A DNA stretch of 64,000 nucleotides from Octadecabacter sp. B2R22 (GTDB taxonomy: Bacteria; Pseudomonadota; Alphaproteobacteria; Rhodobacterales; Rhodobacteraceae): positions 124,001-188,000 of the forward strand of contig NZ_JAHKQJ010000007.1 in assembly GCF_018861045.1 (NCBI RefSeq), read 5' to 3'. Every line of letters begins with the position of its first letter. The first letter of the stretch is position 1. Of the stretch, positions 17,020 to 25,822 are shown one piece after another. Below the pieces are notes generated by a model. It had not been told where the DNA came from and did no database searches. It worked only from the letters and a program-made list of their open reading frames with translations. The position numbers and the translations under genes are program-made.

Positions 17020-18471
17020 ATGATTGACGTTCGACCCGTTGGATATGTTATCGGCCTTTTGGTCGCGGCTCTTGGGGTCACCATGTTCGCGCCTTTGTTG
17101 GCGGATTTGATGGCGGGCAATGGTCATTGGCCAGTGTTTCTTGAAAGCGCGGTGATTACCATTCTGATCGGCGGTCTGGTTGCCTTGGCTTGCCAGAACG
17201 GCGTGTCATCAGGGCTTAGCATTCGACAGACGTTCTTGCTTACAACGATGGTCTGGCTTGCGCTGCCTTTGTTTGGGTCAATTCCCTTTGTTCTGGGCGG
17301 GTCGGCACTGAATTTCACCGATGGGTTCTTTGAGGCCATGTCAGGCCTGACGACGACGGGATCAACCGTCATCAGTGACATTGAATCCCTTCCGGAAGGT
17401 CTCAAGCTGTGGCGCGGCGTTCTGCAATGGCTGGGCGGCATTGGTATTATTGTTGTGGCCATGGTGTTTCTGCCGGAACTGCGCGTTGGTGGTATGCAAA
17501 TCTTCCGCAGTGAAGGATTTGATACTATGGGCAAAATTCTACCACGCGCGACTGAGATTTCATCGCGTATTTCGGTTATTTATGTGGGGCTGACATTAGC
17601 CTGTGCCGTGACCTATTCGGCGCTGGGCATGAATTCGTTTGATGCCATCATCCACGCGATGACCACAATCGCCACAGGCGGGTTTGCCAATTACGACAGC
17701 TCGTTCGGGCAGTTCGGGTCCGGGGTGGAATACGCTGGCGTGGTGTTCATGATGCTCGCGGCTTTGCCGTTTGTGCGTTACGTGCAGCTGATTTCGGGCG
17801 GGGGGGCGACGCCAATACTGAAGGACAGCCAAATCCGCACGTTCTTTATCGTCGCGGCTGTGTTGGTGGTTTTGATCTCGGTTTGGCAATGGTCGCTTAG
17901 CGCAGAAATGACAGAAACCGCCTTTCGTAAATCCTTGTTTAACGTGGTCTCGATCCTGACTGGCACGGGCTACGCCAGCGCGGATTACATGCAATGGGGA
18001 CCGTTTGCCGTCACCATGTTCTTCTTTATTGGCCTGATTGGCGGCTGCGCGGGATCAACGGCCTGTAGTGTGAAAATCTTCCGCTATCAGCTGCTGTTTG
18101 CCTCCATCAAAGCGCAAATCAATCGCATCCACAGCCCAAGCGGTATTTTTACGCCGCGCTATCAAGGGCGCCCTGTGGGCGAAGACGTTTTGAACTCGGT
18201 TATGGCGTTCTTTGTTGCCTTTATGGTGGCGATTGGCGTCGTTGGAGTGGCGCTGGCTTTAACGGGCCTCGACTTTATCACATCGATCTCTGGTGCTGCG
18301 ACAGCGCTTGCCAATGTGGGACCGGGGCTCGGAAACGAAATTGGACCGGCTGGCAACTTTGCTGGCCTTAACGACGCGGCGAAATGGATCCTTGCGATTG
18401 CAATGTTGGTGGGGCGGCTTGAGATCATGGCCGTGTTCACAATTATTAGCTGGCACTTCTGGAGAGCATGA
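17020..18471 (+). CDS. trkH: TrkH-family potassium uptake protein
   Basis: This 483-residue integral membrane protein has the four-fold pore-loop repeat of Trk/Ktr channels. Visible pore regions are GLTTTGSTV, TTIATGGFANYDSSF, ILTGTGYASADY and ALANVGPGLG, each following a transmembrane segment. It forms the ion pathway and normally works with the cytoplasmic NAD-binding subunit TrkA, which is not in this window. The ATG at 17020 begins MIDVRPVGYVIG, matching the usual N-terminus. Its stop overlaps the start region of the following ThDP enzyme, though the functional link is unclear. Confidence 0.94.
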   Translation: MIDVRPVGYVIGLLVAALGVTMFAPLLADLMAGNGHWPVFLESAVITILIGGLVALACQNGVSSGLSIRQTFLLTTMVWLALPLFGSIPFVLGGSALNFTDGFFEAMSGLTTTGSTVISDIESLPEGLKLWRGVLQWLGGIGIIVVAMVFLPELRVGGMQIFRSEGFDTMGKILPRATEISSRISVIYVGLTLACAVTYSALGMNSFDAIIHAMTTIATGGFANYDSSFGQFGSGVEYAGVVFMMLAALPFVRYVQLISGGGATPILKDSQIRTFFIVAAVLVVLISVWQWSLSAEMTETAFRKSLFNVVSILTGTGYASADYMQWGPFAVTMFFFIGLIGGCAGSTACSVKIFRYQLLFASIKAQINRIHSPSGIFTPRYQGRPVGEDVLNSVMAFFVAFMVAIGVVGVALALTGLDFITSISGAATALANVGPGLGNEIGPAGNFAGLNDAAKWILAIAMLVGRLEIMAVFTIISWHFWRA

Positions 18472-20069
18472 TGACACGACCCCTTGAACGGCCCTTGGGC
18501 GCACAGATTTCCCATATGTTGAAAGACCGTGGTGTCGATACGATCTTTGGCATTCCAGGTGTGCACAATCAGGAAATGTATCGCGGCATCGAAGAGGCCG
18601 GCATCACCCATGTGCTGGCGCGTCACGAACAGGGTGCAGGGTTCATGGCAGATGGCTATGCCCGCGCAACTGGGGGCTTTGGCGTGTGCTATGTCATCAC
18701 GGGACCCGGTTTGTGCAATATCATGACGCCGCTTGGCCAAGCCTATTCGGACAGTGTGTCTGTGCTGACTTTGGCGAGTTGTCTGGACGATGTGACAGGG
18801 CGAAAAGGCCAACTGCACCAGATGAAAGACCAAGAAGGCGCTGCTGCGACCGTCTGCGATTGGTCCGAAACCGCACAAGACGCGAAAACAGCATATCGGT
18901 TGATTGACCGCGCTTTGGCAGACTTCTCGTTTGGTGATCCGCGCCCTAAGACGATCAATGTGCCGATTGCCGCCCTAGAAGGCATGGCCGAACCACATGG
19001 CGCGCCTATCAGAGGTGCGGCAGGACACCCACCTGCGGCCGAGAACCTGCGCTTTGCGGCAGACGCGTTGAGAAAAGCCAAAAAGCCGCTGATCGTATTT
19101 GGCGGCGGCGCGAAGGGCATCGCGCCAGATCATATGACGCCATTGCTGGACCGCATTCATCCGGCGACGTTTTGTACCTTTGCGGGGCGAGGCATTGTGC
19201 CATTGGACTACCCGCTTCACTACGGACCCGCCTTGAGCCGCCCTGACAGCGTTCGCGTTATCGCTGAGGCCGACCTTGTTCTTGTGATAGGGTCACAGCT
19301 GGCAGAGGTTGATATCTGGCGTGAACACTTGGGCCATACCGCCAAGATGATCCGTGTGGATTCCAACCAAGAGGCGCTGACGACCTTTGCGGACGCCTAT
19401 TACAACATCCGTGCTGATGCGGTGTCCTTTGTAGACGCTTTGTTGGCGGAACTGGGGGAGGGCAGCCAGCCGTCAGATTGGTCCGCGGCAGACGTCGTAA
19501 AGGCACGCGCGAAATGGCGCACGGAGGTCGACGCAGAATTCCCCAACATCCTTCCGATCATGGACGCCCTTCGGGATGCCATGCCGGACGACGCGATGAT
19601 TTATTCCGATATGACCCAATTCGCCTATGCCGCAAAAGAATGCTGGGACATGACACGGCCCGGACATTGGCATCACCCATCCGGCTTTGGCACGTTGGGG
19701 TATTCGCTACCGGCATCCATTGGCGGGGCTGTCGCGCGTAAGGGCAAACCAACGGTCTGCATCATCGGGGACTACGGTATTCAATATACGATCGCAGAAC
19801 TGGGGACGGCTGTTGAACTGGGGCTGCCTTTGGCGATCCTGCTGTGGGACAACGGTAAACTGGGCGCGATTGAGGACAGCATGATCGCCGCACAGATCGC
19901 CCCGAATTCAGTCATCCAAGGCAATCCGGATTTTCTGGCCCTAGCGCGGGCTTACGGGGCAGAAGCCGTGGAACCAAAGACGTTAGGCGATATTGCACCC
20001 GCACTTGCTGCGGCCTTCACAGCAAAAGGGCCGACAATCATTCGTGTGACGCCGACCCTTTGTCAGTAA
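18471..20069 (+). CDS. Thiamine-diphosphate enzyme, acetolactate-synthase-like; possible 2-ketoarginine decarboxylase
   Basis: This 532-residue protein has the three domains of ThDP-dependent decarboxylases. The N-terminal PYR domain carries the catalytic Glu in RHEQGAGFMADGYAR, and ITGPGLCNIMTPLGQAY follows. The middle domain includes VFGGGAKG, and the C-terminal PP domain has GDYGIQYTIAELGTAVELGL and NGKLG. The usual GDG is GDY here. Closest in my memory are Rhodobacterales proteins labelled 5-guanidino-2-oxopentanoate decarboxylase (AruI type), but substrate assignment is uncertain. The ATG at 18471 has GGAGA five bases upstream; an ATG at 18468 is an alternative. It overlaps trkH. Confidence 0.82.
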   Translation: MTRPLERPLGAQISHMLKDRGVDTIFGIPGVHNQEMYRGIEEAGITHVLARHEQGAGFMADGYARATGGFGVCYVITGPGLCNIMTPLGQAYSDSVSVLTLASCLDDVTGRKGQLHQMKDQEGAAATVCDWSETAQDAKTAYRLIDRALADFSFGDPRPKTINVPIAALEGMAEPHGAPIRGAAGHPPAAENLRFAADALRKAKKPLIVFGGGAKGIAPDHMTPLLDRIHPATFCTFAGRGIVPLDYPLHYGPALSRPDSVRVIAEADLVLVIGSQLAEVDIWREHLGHTAKMIRVDSNQEALTTFADAYYNIRADAVSFVDALLAELGEGSQPSDWSAADVVKARAKWRTEVDAEFPNILPIMDALRDAMPDDAMIYSDMTQFAYAAKECWDMTRPGHWHHPSGFGTLGYSLPASIGGAVARKGKPTVCIIGDYGIQYTIAELGTAVELGLPLAILLWDNGKLGAIEDSMIAAQIAPNSVIQGNPDFLALARAYGAEAVEPKTLGDIAPALAAAFTAKGPTIIRVTPTLCQ

Positions 20070-20084
20070 TTCTGCAATCGCGGC

Positions 20085-21845
20085 TTAGTCTTCCCAGCAG
20101 CTTACAAGCACGGCCATATCAGCGGCCATCAGTGTCAGCACTTCGGGGGTCATATAGGCAAGGGAATCGGTGGTTTGCACTGCCAGACCTGCATCCGTGA
20201 GGGATGTGATGATCTGGTCGGCATCCACTGAAAAAGACACCTCAGGCGGCAAAGACTGCCCGTTCGTCTGTACCTTTGGCAGCAACATGCCCAAGACCGC
20301 GCCGCCATTGTCAAAGACCGGGCCGCCAACATCACCGGGCTGAGCAAAGATCGACAGGCGTTTGACTTCGTCTTCACCGTTCAGACCGCGAATGTCAGCC
20401 AAGCGTCCAAAGGTCAGGGCAGGGGTCGTCAGCACGCCACCATAGGGGAATCCAGCCACAGCGATGTCCGCGTTCAGGCGTGGAACACCTGTCTGGAATT
20501 CCGCAACCGCTGGCGGCGACAGGCGATCTGTGGGGCGCAAGACCGCCAGACCAAGGGCATCATCTTGGTGAACGACAGTCGCGATGTGTTCCATGCCCAG
20601 CGTGATAGATGTGCATTCGGCGATGGCCTCAACACTGGTCAACACTTCGCCTGCAGTATTGATGTAAAAGCCCGACCGATCACGGACAGGTTTGCGCACG
20701 GCAAGCCCTGCGATCAAATCAATCGCTTGGTCTTCGTCAGGGCGCGAGATGGCCGGATCAAGGACACCATCAACTGTCGCAAAGCTCGCCTGCATTTCGG
20801 TCAGAATACGACGGCGGCGTTCATCGTCTCCCGCAGGCCAAACCAGTGTGAACCCTTTGATTTCGCCGTTCTCCAGCACAACAGACGTGTAGGAATGGAT
20901 GTTTTCGTCGATGCCTTCGATCTCAAAGCCGCGATCGCGACGGCGACGCTCGCCCTCTGGTGGGATGATCGCCAGCGTTTGCAGGATTTCATAAAGCCCG
21001 AACATACGTGTTTGATCGCCCGGTTGGCTGATTAAAAGAACCTGCGCGTCAAGGTCGCCAGAGGCATCAAACCGTGCAAAGGGTGGTTCGTATTCGGCAA
21101 ACTTAACCACACCCGTCGGGATCTGCATCTCGATACCAGTTGCATCATCACGGACCAATTGAAGCCCCATGCCATCAAGGATCGAGTTATAATCATTCAG
21201 CAATTCGGCACGTTGGTTCGTTGTTAGAACACCAGTCACTTCGTGGTTCTTGGCCTCTTGCCAGTCCCGCATCGATTGGCGTGTGCCTCGCCCATAAGAC
21301 CCGTCAATCGCAGAGTTATAAAAGCCGGCCCACTGAAGCGCCGTCTGAAGCAGACGCTTTTCGTCCCGATCAAGGGCCTGTTCGCTGGCCTGAGCTTCGC
21401 GCAGGGTTTCGTCCGGTGTCTGGATTGGGTCGGGTTCTGGCACGACAACTGGTTGAACGTTGGCGACTGGCGTTTCCGTGGTCGCGGGTGTCTCAACGGC
21501 AACTGGATCAGCTGGGGCTGTTACGCCGACGGGCCAAAACTGGGTGCGAAAGCGTCCGCCATCGACCGTGTAGCTGTCGCTTGGGATCAGGCCGGAGGCG
21601 CGCAAGCGGCGCAGTTGGCTTGCGGCGTCAGCGGCTGAATAGGGGCCTAGGGCAATTCCGTACCACCCACCCGGTAGGGCAAATCCTGTGACATCATCCA
21701 CACCGCGGGCCGCATAACCTCGTGCTGCGTCCTGCGCACCCGTGAGCGTGCGCTGGGCTTCGATCTGAACCCAAACCGGTTGTTGTGCGGCTGCGGGCAA
21801 TGCCAAGAAAAGACTGACGAAGAGTGCTGAGAGAATCCGAAACAT
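20085..21845 (-). CDS. Secreted multidomain protein with peptidoglycan-binding and catalytically dead trypsin-like domains
   Basis: This 586-residue protein has a signal peptide (MFRILSALFVSLFLALPAAA). An SPOR-like region follows (WVQIEAQ..., GWYGIALGPYSAADAASQLR), then a Pro/Thr-rich linker and a peptidoglycan-binding helix bundle (LQTALQWAGFYNSAIDGSYG). A middle region of unknown fold and a trypsin-like domain (about 380-560) complete it. The expected Gly-Asp-Ser-Gly-Gly reads GDVGGPV near residue 505, the His region reads LTSVEAIAEC and the Asp region LGLAVLR, so Ser, His and Asp all appear to be missing. It is probably a periplasmic binding or scaffold protein. It converges on the ThDP gene. 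Confidence 0.8.
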   Translation of the reverse strand: MFRILSALFVSLFLALPAAAQQPVWVQIEAQRTLTGAQDAARGYAARGVDDVTGFALPGGWYGIALGPYSAADAASQLRRLRASGLIPSDSYTVDGGRFRTQFWPVGVTAPADPVAVETPATTETPVANVQPVVVPEPDPIQTPDETLREAQASEQALDRDEKRLLQTALQWAGFYNSAIDGSYGRGTRQSMRDWQEAKNHEVTGVLTTNQRAELLNDYNSILDGMGLQLVRDDATGIEMQIPTGVVKFAEYEPPFARFDASGDLDAQVLLISQPGDQTRMFGLYEILQTLAIIPPEGERRRRDRGFEIEGIDENIHSYTSVVLENGEIKGFTLVWPAGDDERRRRILTEMQASFATVDGVLDPAISRPDEDQAIDLIAGLAVRKPVRDRSGFYINTAGEVLTSVEAIAECTSITLGMEHIATVVHQDDALGLAVLRPTDRLSPPAVAEFQTGVPRLNADIAVAGFPYGGVLTTPALTFGRLADIRGLNGEDEVKRLSIFAQPGDVGGPVFDNGGAVLGMLLPKVQTNGQSLPPEVSFSVDADQIITSLTDAGLAVQTTDSLAYMTPEVLTLMAADMAVLVSCWED

Positions 21846-21999
21846 AATTGAATAAACGTCCTTAGAAATACGGTCGTCCGCCTTAGGGAGTCGGACATTT
21901 GGCGCAATTTATCACCACAGCGCCAAAGCGCACGCCCAAAGTGATGTGAAACGGGGTAAATTAACCTCATTCGGCTCGATTTAGCGGCATTTGCAAACA

Positions 22000-22028
22000 T
22001 TGACCCCAACCGCGCGTCCCCCTATGCA
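22000..22028 (+). promoter_or_regulatory. Likely sigma-70 promoter of glyQ
   Basis: TTGACC (22000-22005) and TATGCA (22023-22028) are separated by 17 bases and lie 26 bases before the glyQ ATG, which has an AAGAGGG ribosome site. The stretch between the divergent protease-like gene and glyQ (21846-22054) holds nothing else that I recognise. Confidence 0.6.
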
Positions 22029-22054
22029 AGCGCCATAATGCCAAGAGGGCCGAT

Positions 22055-22972
22055 ATGAGTGATACACCGCGCAGTTTTCAGGAGATTATCCTAAGGCTTC
22101 AGGCCTATTGGGCCGCCAAGGGGTGCGCAATTATGCAACCCTACGACATGGAAGTGGGCGCGGGGACCTTTCACCCGGCCACGACCCTGCGATCCTTGGG
22201 GAATGTGCCATGGGCAGCCGCTTATGTGCAGCCATCCCGTCGCCCGACGGATGGCCGCTATGGTGAAAACCCGAACCGCTTGCAGCACTACTATCAGTAT
22301 CAGGTGCTGATCAAACCCAGCCCGCCCGATCTTCAGGCGCTGTACCTCGGGTCTTTGCAGGCCATCGGCATCGACATGGAAATGCACGATATCCGCTTTG
22401 TGGAAGACGACTGGGAAAGCCCGACACTGGGCGCTTGGGGTCTTGGCTGGGAAGTCTGGTGCGATGGCATGGAAGTGTCACAATTTACTTATTTTCAACA
22501 GGTTGGCGGTCACGACTGCCACCCCGTGTCTGGTGAGCTGACCTACGGTCTTGAACGCCTTGCGATGTACGTTCTGGGTGTGGATCACGTGATGGACATG
22601 CCGTTCAACGACCCCGATGCACCGATTCCGCTGTCCTACGGAGACGTGTTCAAACAAGCGGAACAAGAATATTCGCGGTTCAACTTTGACATCGCGGATA
22701 CGGAAATTCTGCTGAAACACTTTGAGGACGCAGAAAAAGAATGTGCTGCGATCCTTAGCCATGAACAGATCGACCCGAAAACGGGGCACAAGATCGTTAT
22801 GGCGCAACCTGCCTACGACCAAGCGATCAAGGCCAGCCATTTGTTCAACCTGTTGGACGCACGTGGCGTGATCTCTGTGACTGAGCGTCAAGCATACATT
22901 GGCCGCGTTCGCACACTTTCGAAACTTTGCGCGGATGCCTTTGTGCAGACCGCAGCGGGGGGGGCAGCATGA
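22055..22972 (+). CDS. glyQ: Glycyl-tRNA synthetase alpha subunit
   Basis: This 305-residue protein is the catalytic, class II subunit of the heterotetrameric bacterial GlyRS. It shows [82 protein letters not shown] and TYFQQVGG, all hallmark blocks. The length is normal. The start at 22055 has a good ribosome site. Its stop overlaps the next small gene (ATGA), which in turn overlaps glyS, so the three are co-translated. Confidence 0.97.
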   Translation: MSDTPRSFQEIILRLQAYWAAKGCAIMQPYDMEVGAGTFHPATTLRSLGNVPWAAAYVQPSRRPTDGRYGENPNRLQHYYQYQVLIKPSPPDLQALYLGSLQAIGIDMEMHDIRFVEDDWESPTLGAWGLGWEVWCDGMEVSQFTYFQQVGGHDCHPVSGELTYGLERLAMYVLGVDHVMDMPFNDPDAPIPLSYGDVFKQAEQEYSRFNFDIADTEILLKHFEDAEKECAAILSHEQIDPKTGHKIVMAQPAYDQAIKASHLFNLLDARGVISVTERQAYIGRVRTLSKLCADAFVQTAAGGAA

Positions 22973-23529
22973 ATGCGACTCGTCTTGCTATCGTTGCTAT
23001 ATTGGGGTCCGCTTTGATTGCCGCTGTCTTAATGTATTATCAGCTGGTCTATGCCGGCTATGCTGAGCTCACCCGTTCTGAGGTTGGAGAAATCCAACTT
23101 GTTAGCGTTGTTTCCGGCGAAGCAGAGCCTATCGTGTCGGATAATGTAAAGGCTATTGATACGGTGACAGACGGTGTTCGCTTGTCTGGCGCTATCTCTT
23201 TCCGAGCATGCTTCGAGACTCCACAAAGTCAGGCGATGCTGTCTGAGACCTTCGTGATCTTTGAGGACGCCGTGCCTTTGAACGCGCCGCCGTGGTTTGA
23301 TTGTTTTGATGCGCAGGAAATCGGTCTTGCCTTAGAAGAAGGCAATGCAATTGCCTTCATGAGCGAAGAAAACATCTCGTTTGGTGTTGATCGCGTCGTC
23401 GCGGTTTTGCCGGACGGACGTGGTTTTGTTTGGCATCAGCTGAACGCCTGCGGCGAAGCGGTTTTCGACGGTGAAAATAACCCAGAAGGCTGCCCCGATG
23501 TCCCTGAAATCTCAGCGGAGGAAACCTGA
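22969..23529 (+). CDS. Small single-pass membrane protein between glyQ and glyS (probably DUF6446)
   Basis: This 186-residue protein has one N-terminal hydrophobic segment ([19 protein letters not shown], residues about 5-23), followed by a soluble, acidic domain with several Cys ([34 protein letters not shown]). It is likely anchored in the inner membrane facing the periplasm. From memory, Rhodobacterales carry a protein of this type, labelled DUF6446, in the same place between the two GlyRS subunit genes; I cannot confirm this here. Both ends overlap neighbours by a few bases, so expression is tied to GlyRS. No function is known. Confidence 0.82.
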   Translation: MNATRLAIVAILGSALIAAVLMYYQLVYAGYAELTRSEVGEIQLVSVVSGEAEPIVSDNVKAIDTVTDGVRLSGAISFRACFETPQSQAMLSETFVIFEDAVPLNAPPWFDCFDAQEIGLALEEGNAIAFMSEENISFGVDRVVAVLPDGRGFVWHQLNACGEAVFDGENNPEGCPDVPEISAEET

Positions 23530-25754
23530 TGCCTGATCTTCTGATTGAATTGTTTTCCGAAGAAATTCCAGCACGGATGCAGGCAAAAGCCGCCTCCGAT
23601 TTGCAACGTCTTGTGACGGATGGACTGGTTGAAGCAGGCCTCACCTATTCAGGTGCTGGCGCGTTCTCTACGCCGCGCCGCTTGGCTTTGTCCGTTGAAG
23701 GTTTGACCGCTGAATCCCCTGACACGCGCGAAGAACGCAAAGGCCCAAAAGTGGGCGCACCCGAAAAGGCGATCGAAGGGTTCTGCCGTGGTGCAGGTAT
23801 TGCACGCGAAACCCTTGAGGCGCGCGACACGGGCAAGGGCGAAGTCTATTTTGCCGTGATCGAAAAGCCGGGGCGCAAAGCTGCGGAAATTATCGCTGAA
23901 GTGCTTGAGGATGCGATCCGTAACTTCCCATGGCCCAAGTCCATGCGCTGGGGCAGTGGTTCGCTCAAATGGGTGCGCCCGCTGCATTCAATTATCTGCA
24001 TTCTCAGTGATGAAGCCGGCGCAGACGTCGTGGCCGTTGATATCGATGGCATCAAATCTGGCGATAACACTCAGGGCCATCGCTTCATGGCTCCGGATGC
24101 GTTTTCTGTAACATCTTTCGATGATTACGAGTCAAAGCTAAAGCGCGCCAAAGTCATTTTGCGCGCCGATGAACGCGCCGACATGATTTGGTCTGAAGCG
24201 TCCAATCAAGCTTTTGCCGCGGGTCTGGAACTGGTCGAGGATAAGGGTCTGTTGGCCGAGGTCTCGGGCCTTGTTGAATGGCCTGTTGTGTTGATGGGAA
24301 CCATCGCGGACGACTTCTTGGGCTTGCCGCCTGAGGTCCTGACTGCGTCGATGAAAGAGCACCAGAAATTCTTTTCTGTGCGTGACAAGACGGGCCAAGT
24401 CGTGCGCTTTGTGACGGTCGCCAACCGTGAGACGAAAGACCACGGTGAGACGATTTTGGCAGGTAACCAAAAGGTTCTTTTCGCCCGTTTGTCGGACGCG
24501 AAATTCTTCTGGGAAAACGATCTTCGAATTGCCAAGACGGGTGGGGCCGAATGGCTTAACGCGCTTGGCAATGTGACGTTCCACAATAAGCTTGGGACTG
24601 TCGCTGAACTGGTCAACCGCATGGCGGCCCTTAGCGCTGACGTTGCGCCGCTGGTCAATGCAGATGCATCCGAAGCCGCAGCCGCTGCTCGATTTGCCAA
24701 AGCGGACCTGTCGTCTGAAATGATCTATGAATTCCCTGACCTTCAAGGGCTCATGGGGCGTTATTACGCCAAAGAGGCGGGCCTATCAGACGCAATCGCC
24801 GCCGCTGCACAGGATCACTATTCCCCGCTTGGCCCGTCTGATGATGTGCCAACCGCGCCGGTATCTGTCTCTGTCGCCTTGGCCGAAAAGATCGACAAGC
24901 TTACGGGGTTCTGGGCGATTGATGAAAAGCCGACGGGGTCCAAAGACCCATTCGCGCTGCGCCGCGCGGCACTTGGGGTGATCCGTCTGGTGTTGGAAAA
25001 CGATCTGCGCCTTAACCTTGATAGGTTCATTGATGCGCAATTGGTCCGGCAGAAATTCAAGGTCGAAGACAGCCTCACCAACGACGAAGTGAACGAACTG
25101 GTTGAGCTGATCGCCAAGCATGGCGTGTTTGGCGCGGCTTACCGCACCATGAAAGACGTCTGGGGCAAGTCCGACAAGGTCTTGTCTGACGGCTTCGGGG
25201 CATTGGAGCAGTCCGTGCCTGACAAGTCTGTAGAGCTGCTGGCGTTCTTCCACGACCGCCTAAAGGTCTACTTGCGCGATGAAGGCATCAGCCACGATGT
25301 GATCGACGCCTCTCTCGCGATGCCGGGCAACGACGACTTGCTCTTGTTGGTGAACCGCGCCGAAGCTTTGGCTGCGTTCCTCAAAACGGACGACGGTGAA
25401 AACCTGATCCAAGGCTTTAAGCGGGCGAACAACATCCTGTCCCAAGCTGAAGAAAAAGACGGTGTTGAGTATTCATTCGGGGCGGACATCAAGTTCGCTG
25501 AAACCGATGAGGAGAAAGCGTTGTTCGCTGCGTTGGATGCTGCAGATGCCAAAATCGCCCCCGCAATGGAGGCCGAGGACTTTGCGGCGGCTATGTCTGC
25601 GATGGCTGATTTGCGCAAACCAATCGATGCGTTTTTTGAAACTGTTCAGATCAATGCGGACAGTGATTTGCTGCGTCGCAACCGTTTGAACCTGTTGCAC
25701 CGCATCCGCACGATTTGCCTGAGTGTTGCCGACTTGAGAAAACTTGCCGGTTAA
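23529..25754 (+). CDS. glyS: Glycyl-tRNA synthetase beta subunit
   Basis: This 741-residue protein is the tRNA-recognising subunit of the alpha2beta2 GlyRS. Family blocks seen include LLIELFSEEIPARMQ at the N-terminus, GAFSTPRRLALSV, FPWPKSMRWG, RGHRFM-like GHRFMAP, MKEHQKFFSV, LGTVAELVNRMA, LQGLMGRYYA, DKLTGFWAIDEKPTGSKDPF and the C-terminal anticodon-binding helices ending LLHRIRTICLSVADLRKLAG. It is slightly longer than the usual 690 residues. The ATG at 23529 overlaps the preceding stop. ppdK follows after 68 bases. Confidence 0.97.
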   Translation: MPDLLIELFSEEIPARMQAKAASDLQRLVTDGLVEAGLTYSGAGAFSTPRRLALSVEGLTAESPDTREERKGPKVGAPEKAIEGFCRGAGIARETLEARDTGKGEVYFAVIEKPGRKAAEIIAEVLEDAIRNFPWPKSMRWGSGSLKWVRPLHSIICILSDEAGADVVAVDIDGIKSGDNTQGHRFMAPDAFSVTSFDDYESKLKRAKVILRADERADMIWSEASNQAFAAGLELVEDKGLLAEVSGLVEWPVVLMGTIADDFLGLPPEVLTASMKEHQKFFSVRDKTGQVVRFVTVANRETKDHGETILAGNQKVLFARLSDAKFFWENDLRIAKTGGAEWLNALGNVTFHNKLGTVAELVNRMAALSADVAPLVNADASEAAAAARFAKADLSSEMIYEFPDLQGLMGRYYAKEAGLSDAIAAAAQDHYSPLGPSDDVPTAPVSVSVALAEKIDKLTGFWAIDEKPTGSKDPFALRRAALGVIRLVLENDLRLNLDRFIDAQLVRQKFKVEDSLTNDEVNELVELIAKHGVFGAAYRTMKDVWGKSDKVLSDGFGALEQSVPDKSVELLAFFHDRLKVYLRDEGISHDVIDASLAMPGNDDLLLLVNRAEALAAFLKTDDGENLIQGFKRANNILSQAEEKDGVEYSFGADIKFAETDEEKALFAALDAADAKIAPAMEAEDFAAAMSAMADLRKPIDAFFETVQINADSDLLRRNRLNLLHRIRTICLSVADLRKLAG

Positions 25755-25822
25755 GGACGTATTAAGGTTATCCTTGCTCAACCTGTCTACCTGACTAAGG
25801 TGCGGGAAAAAGGAATGCTGCG

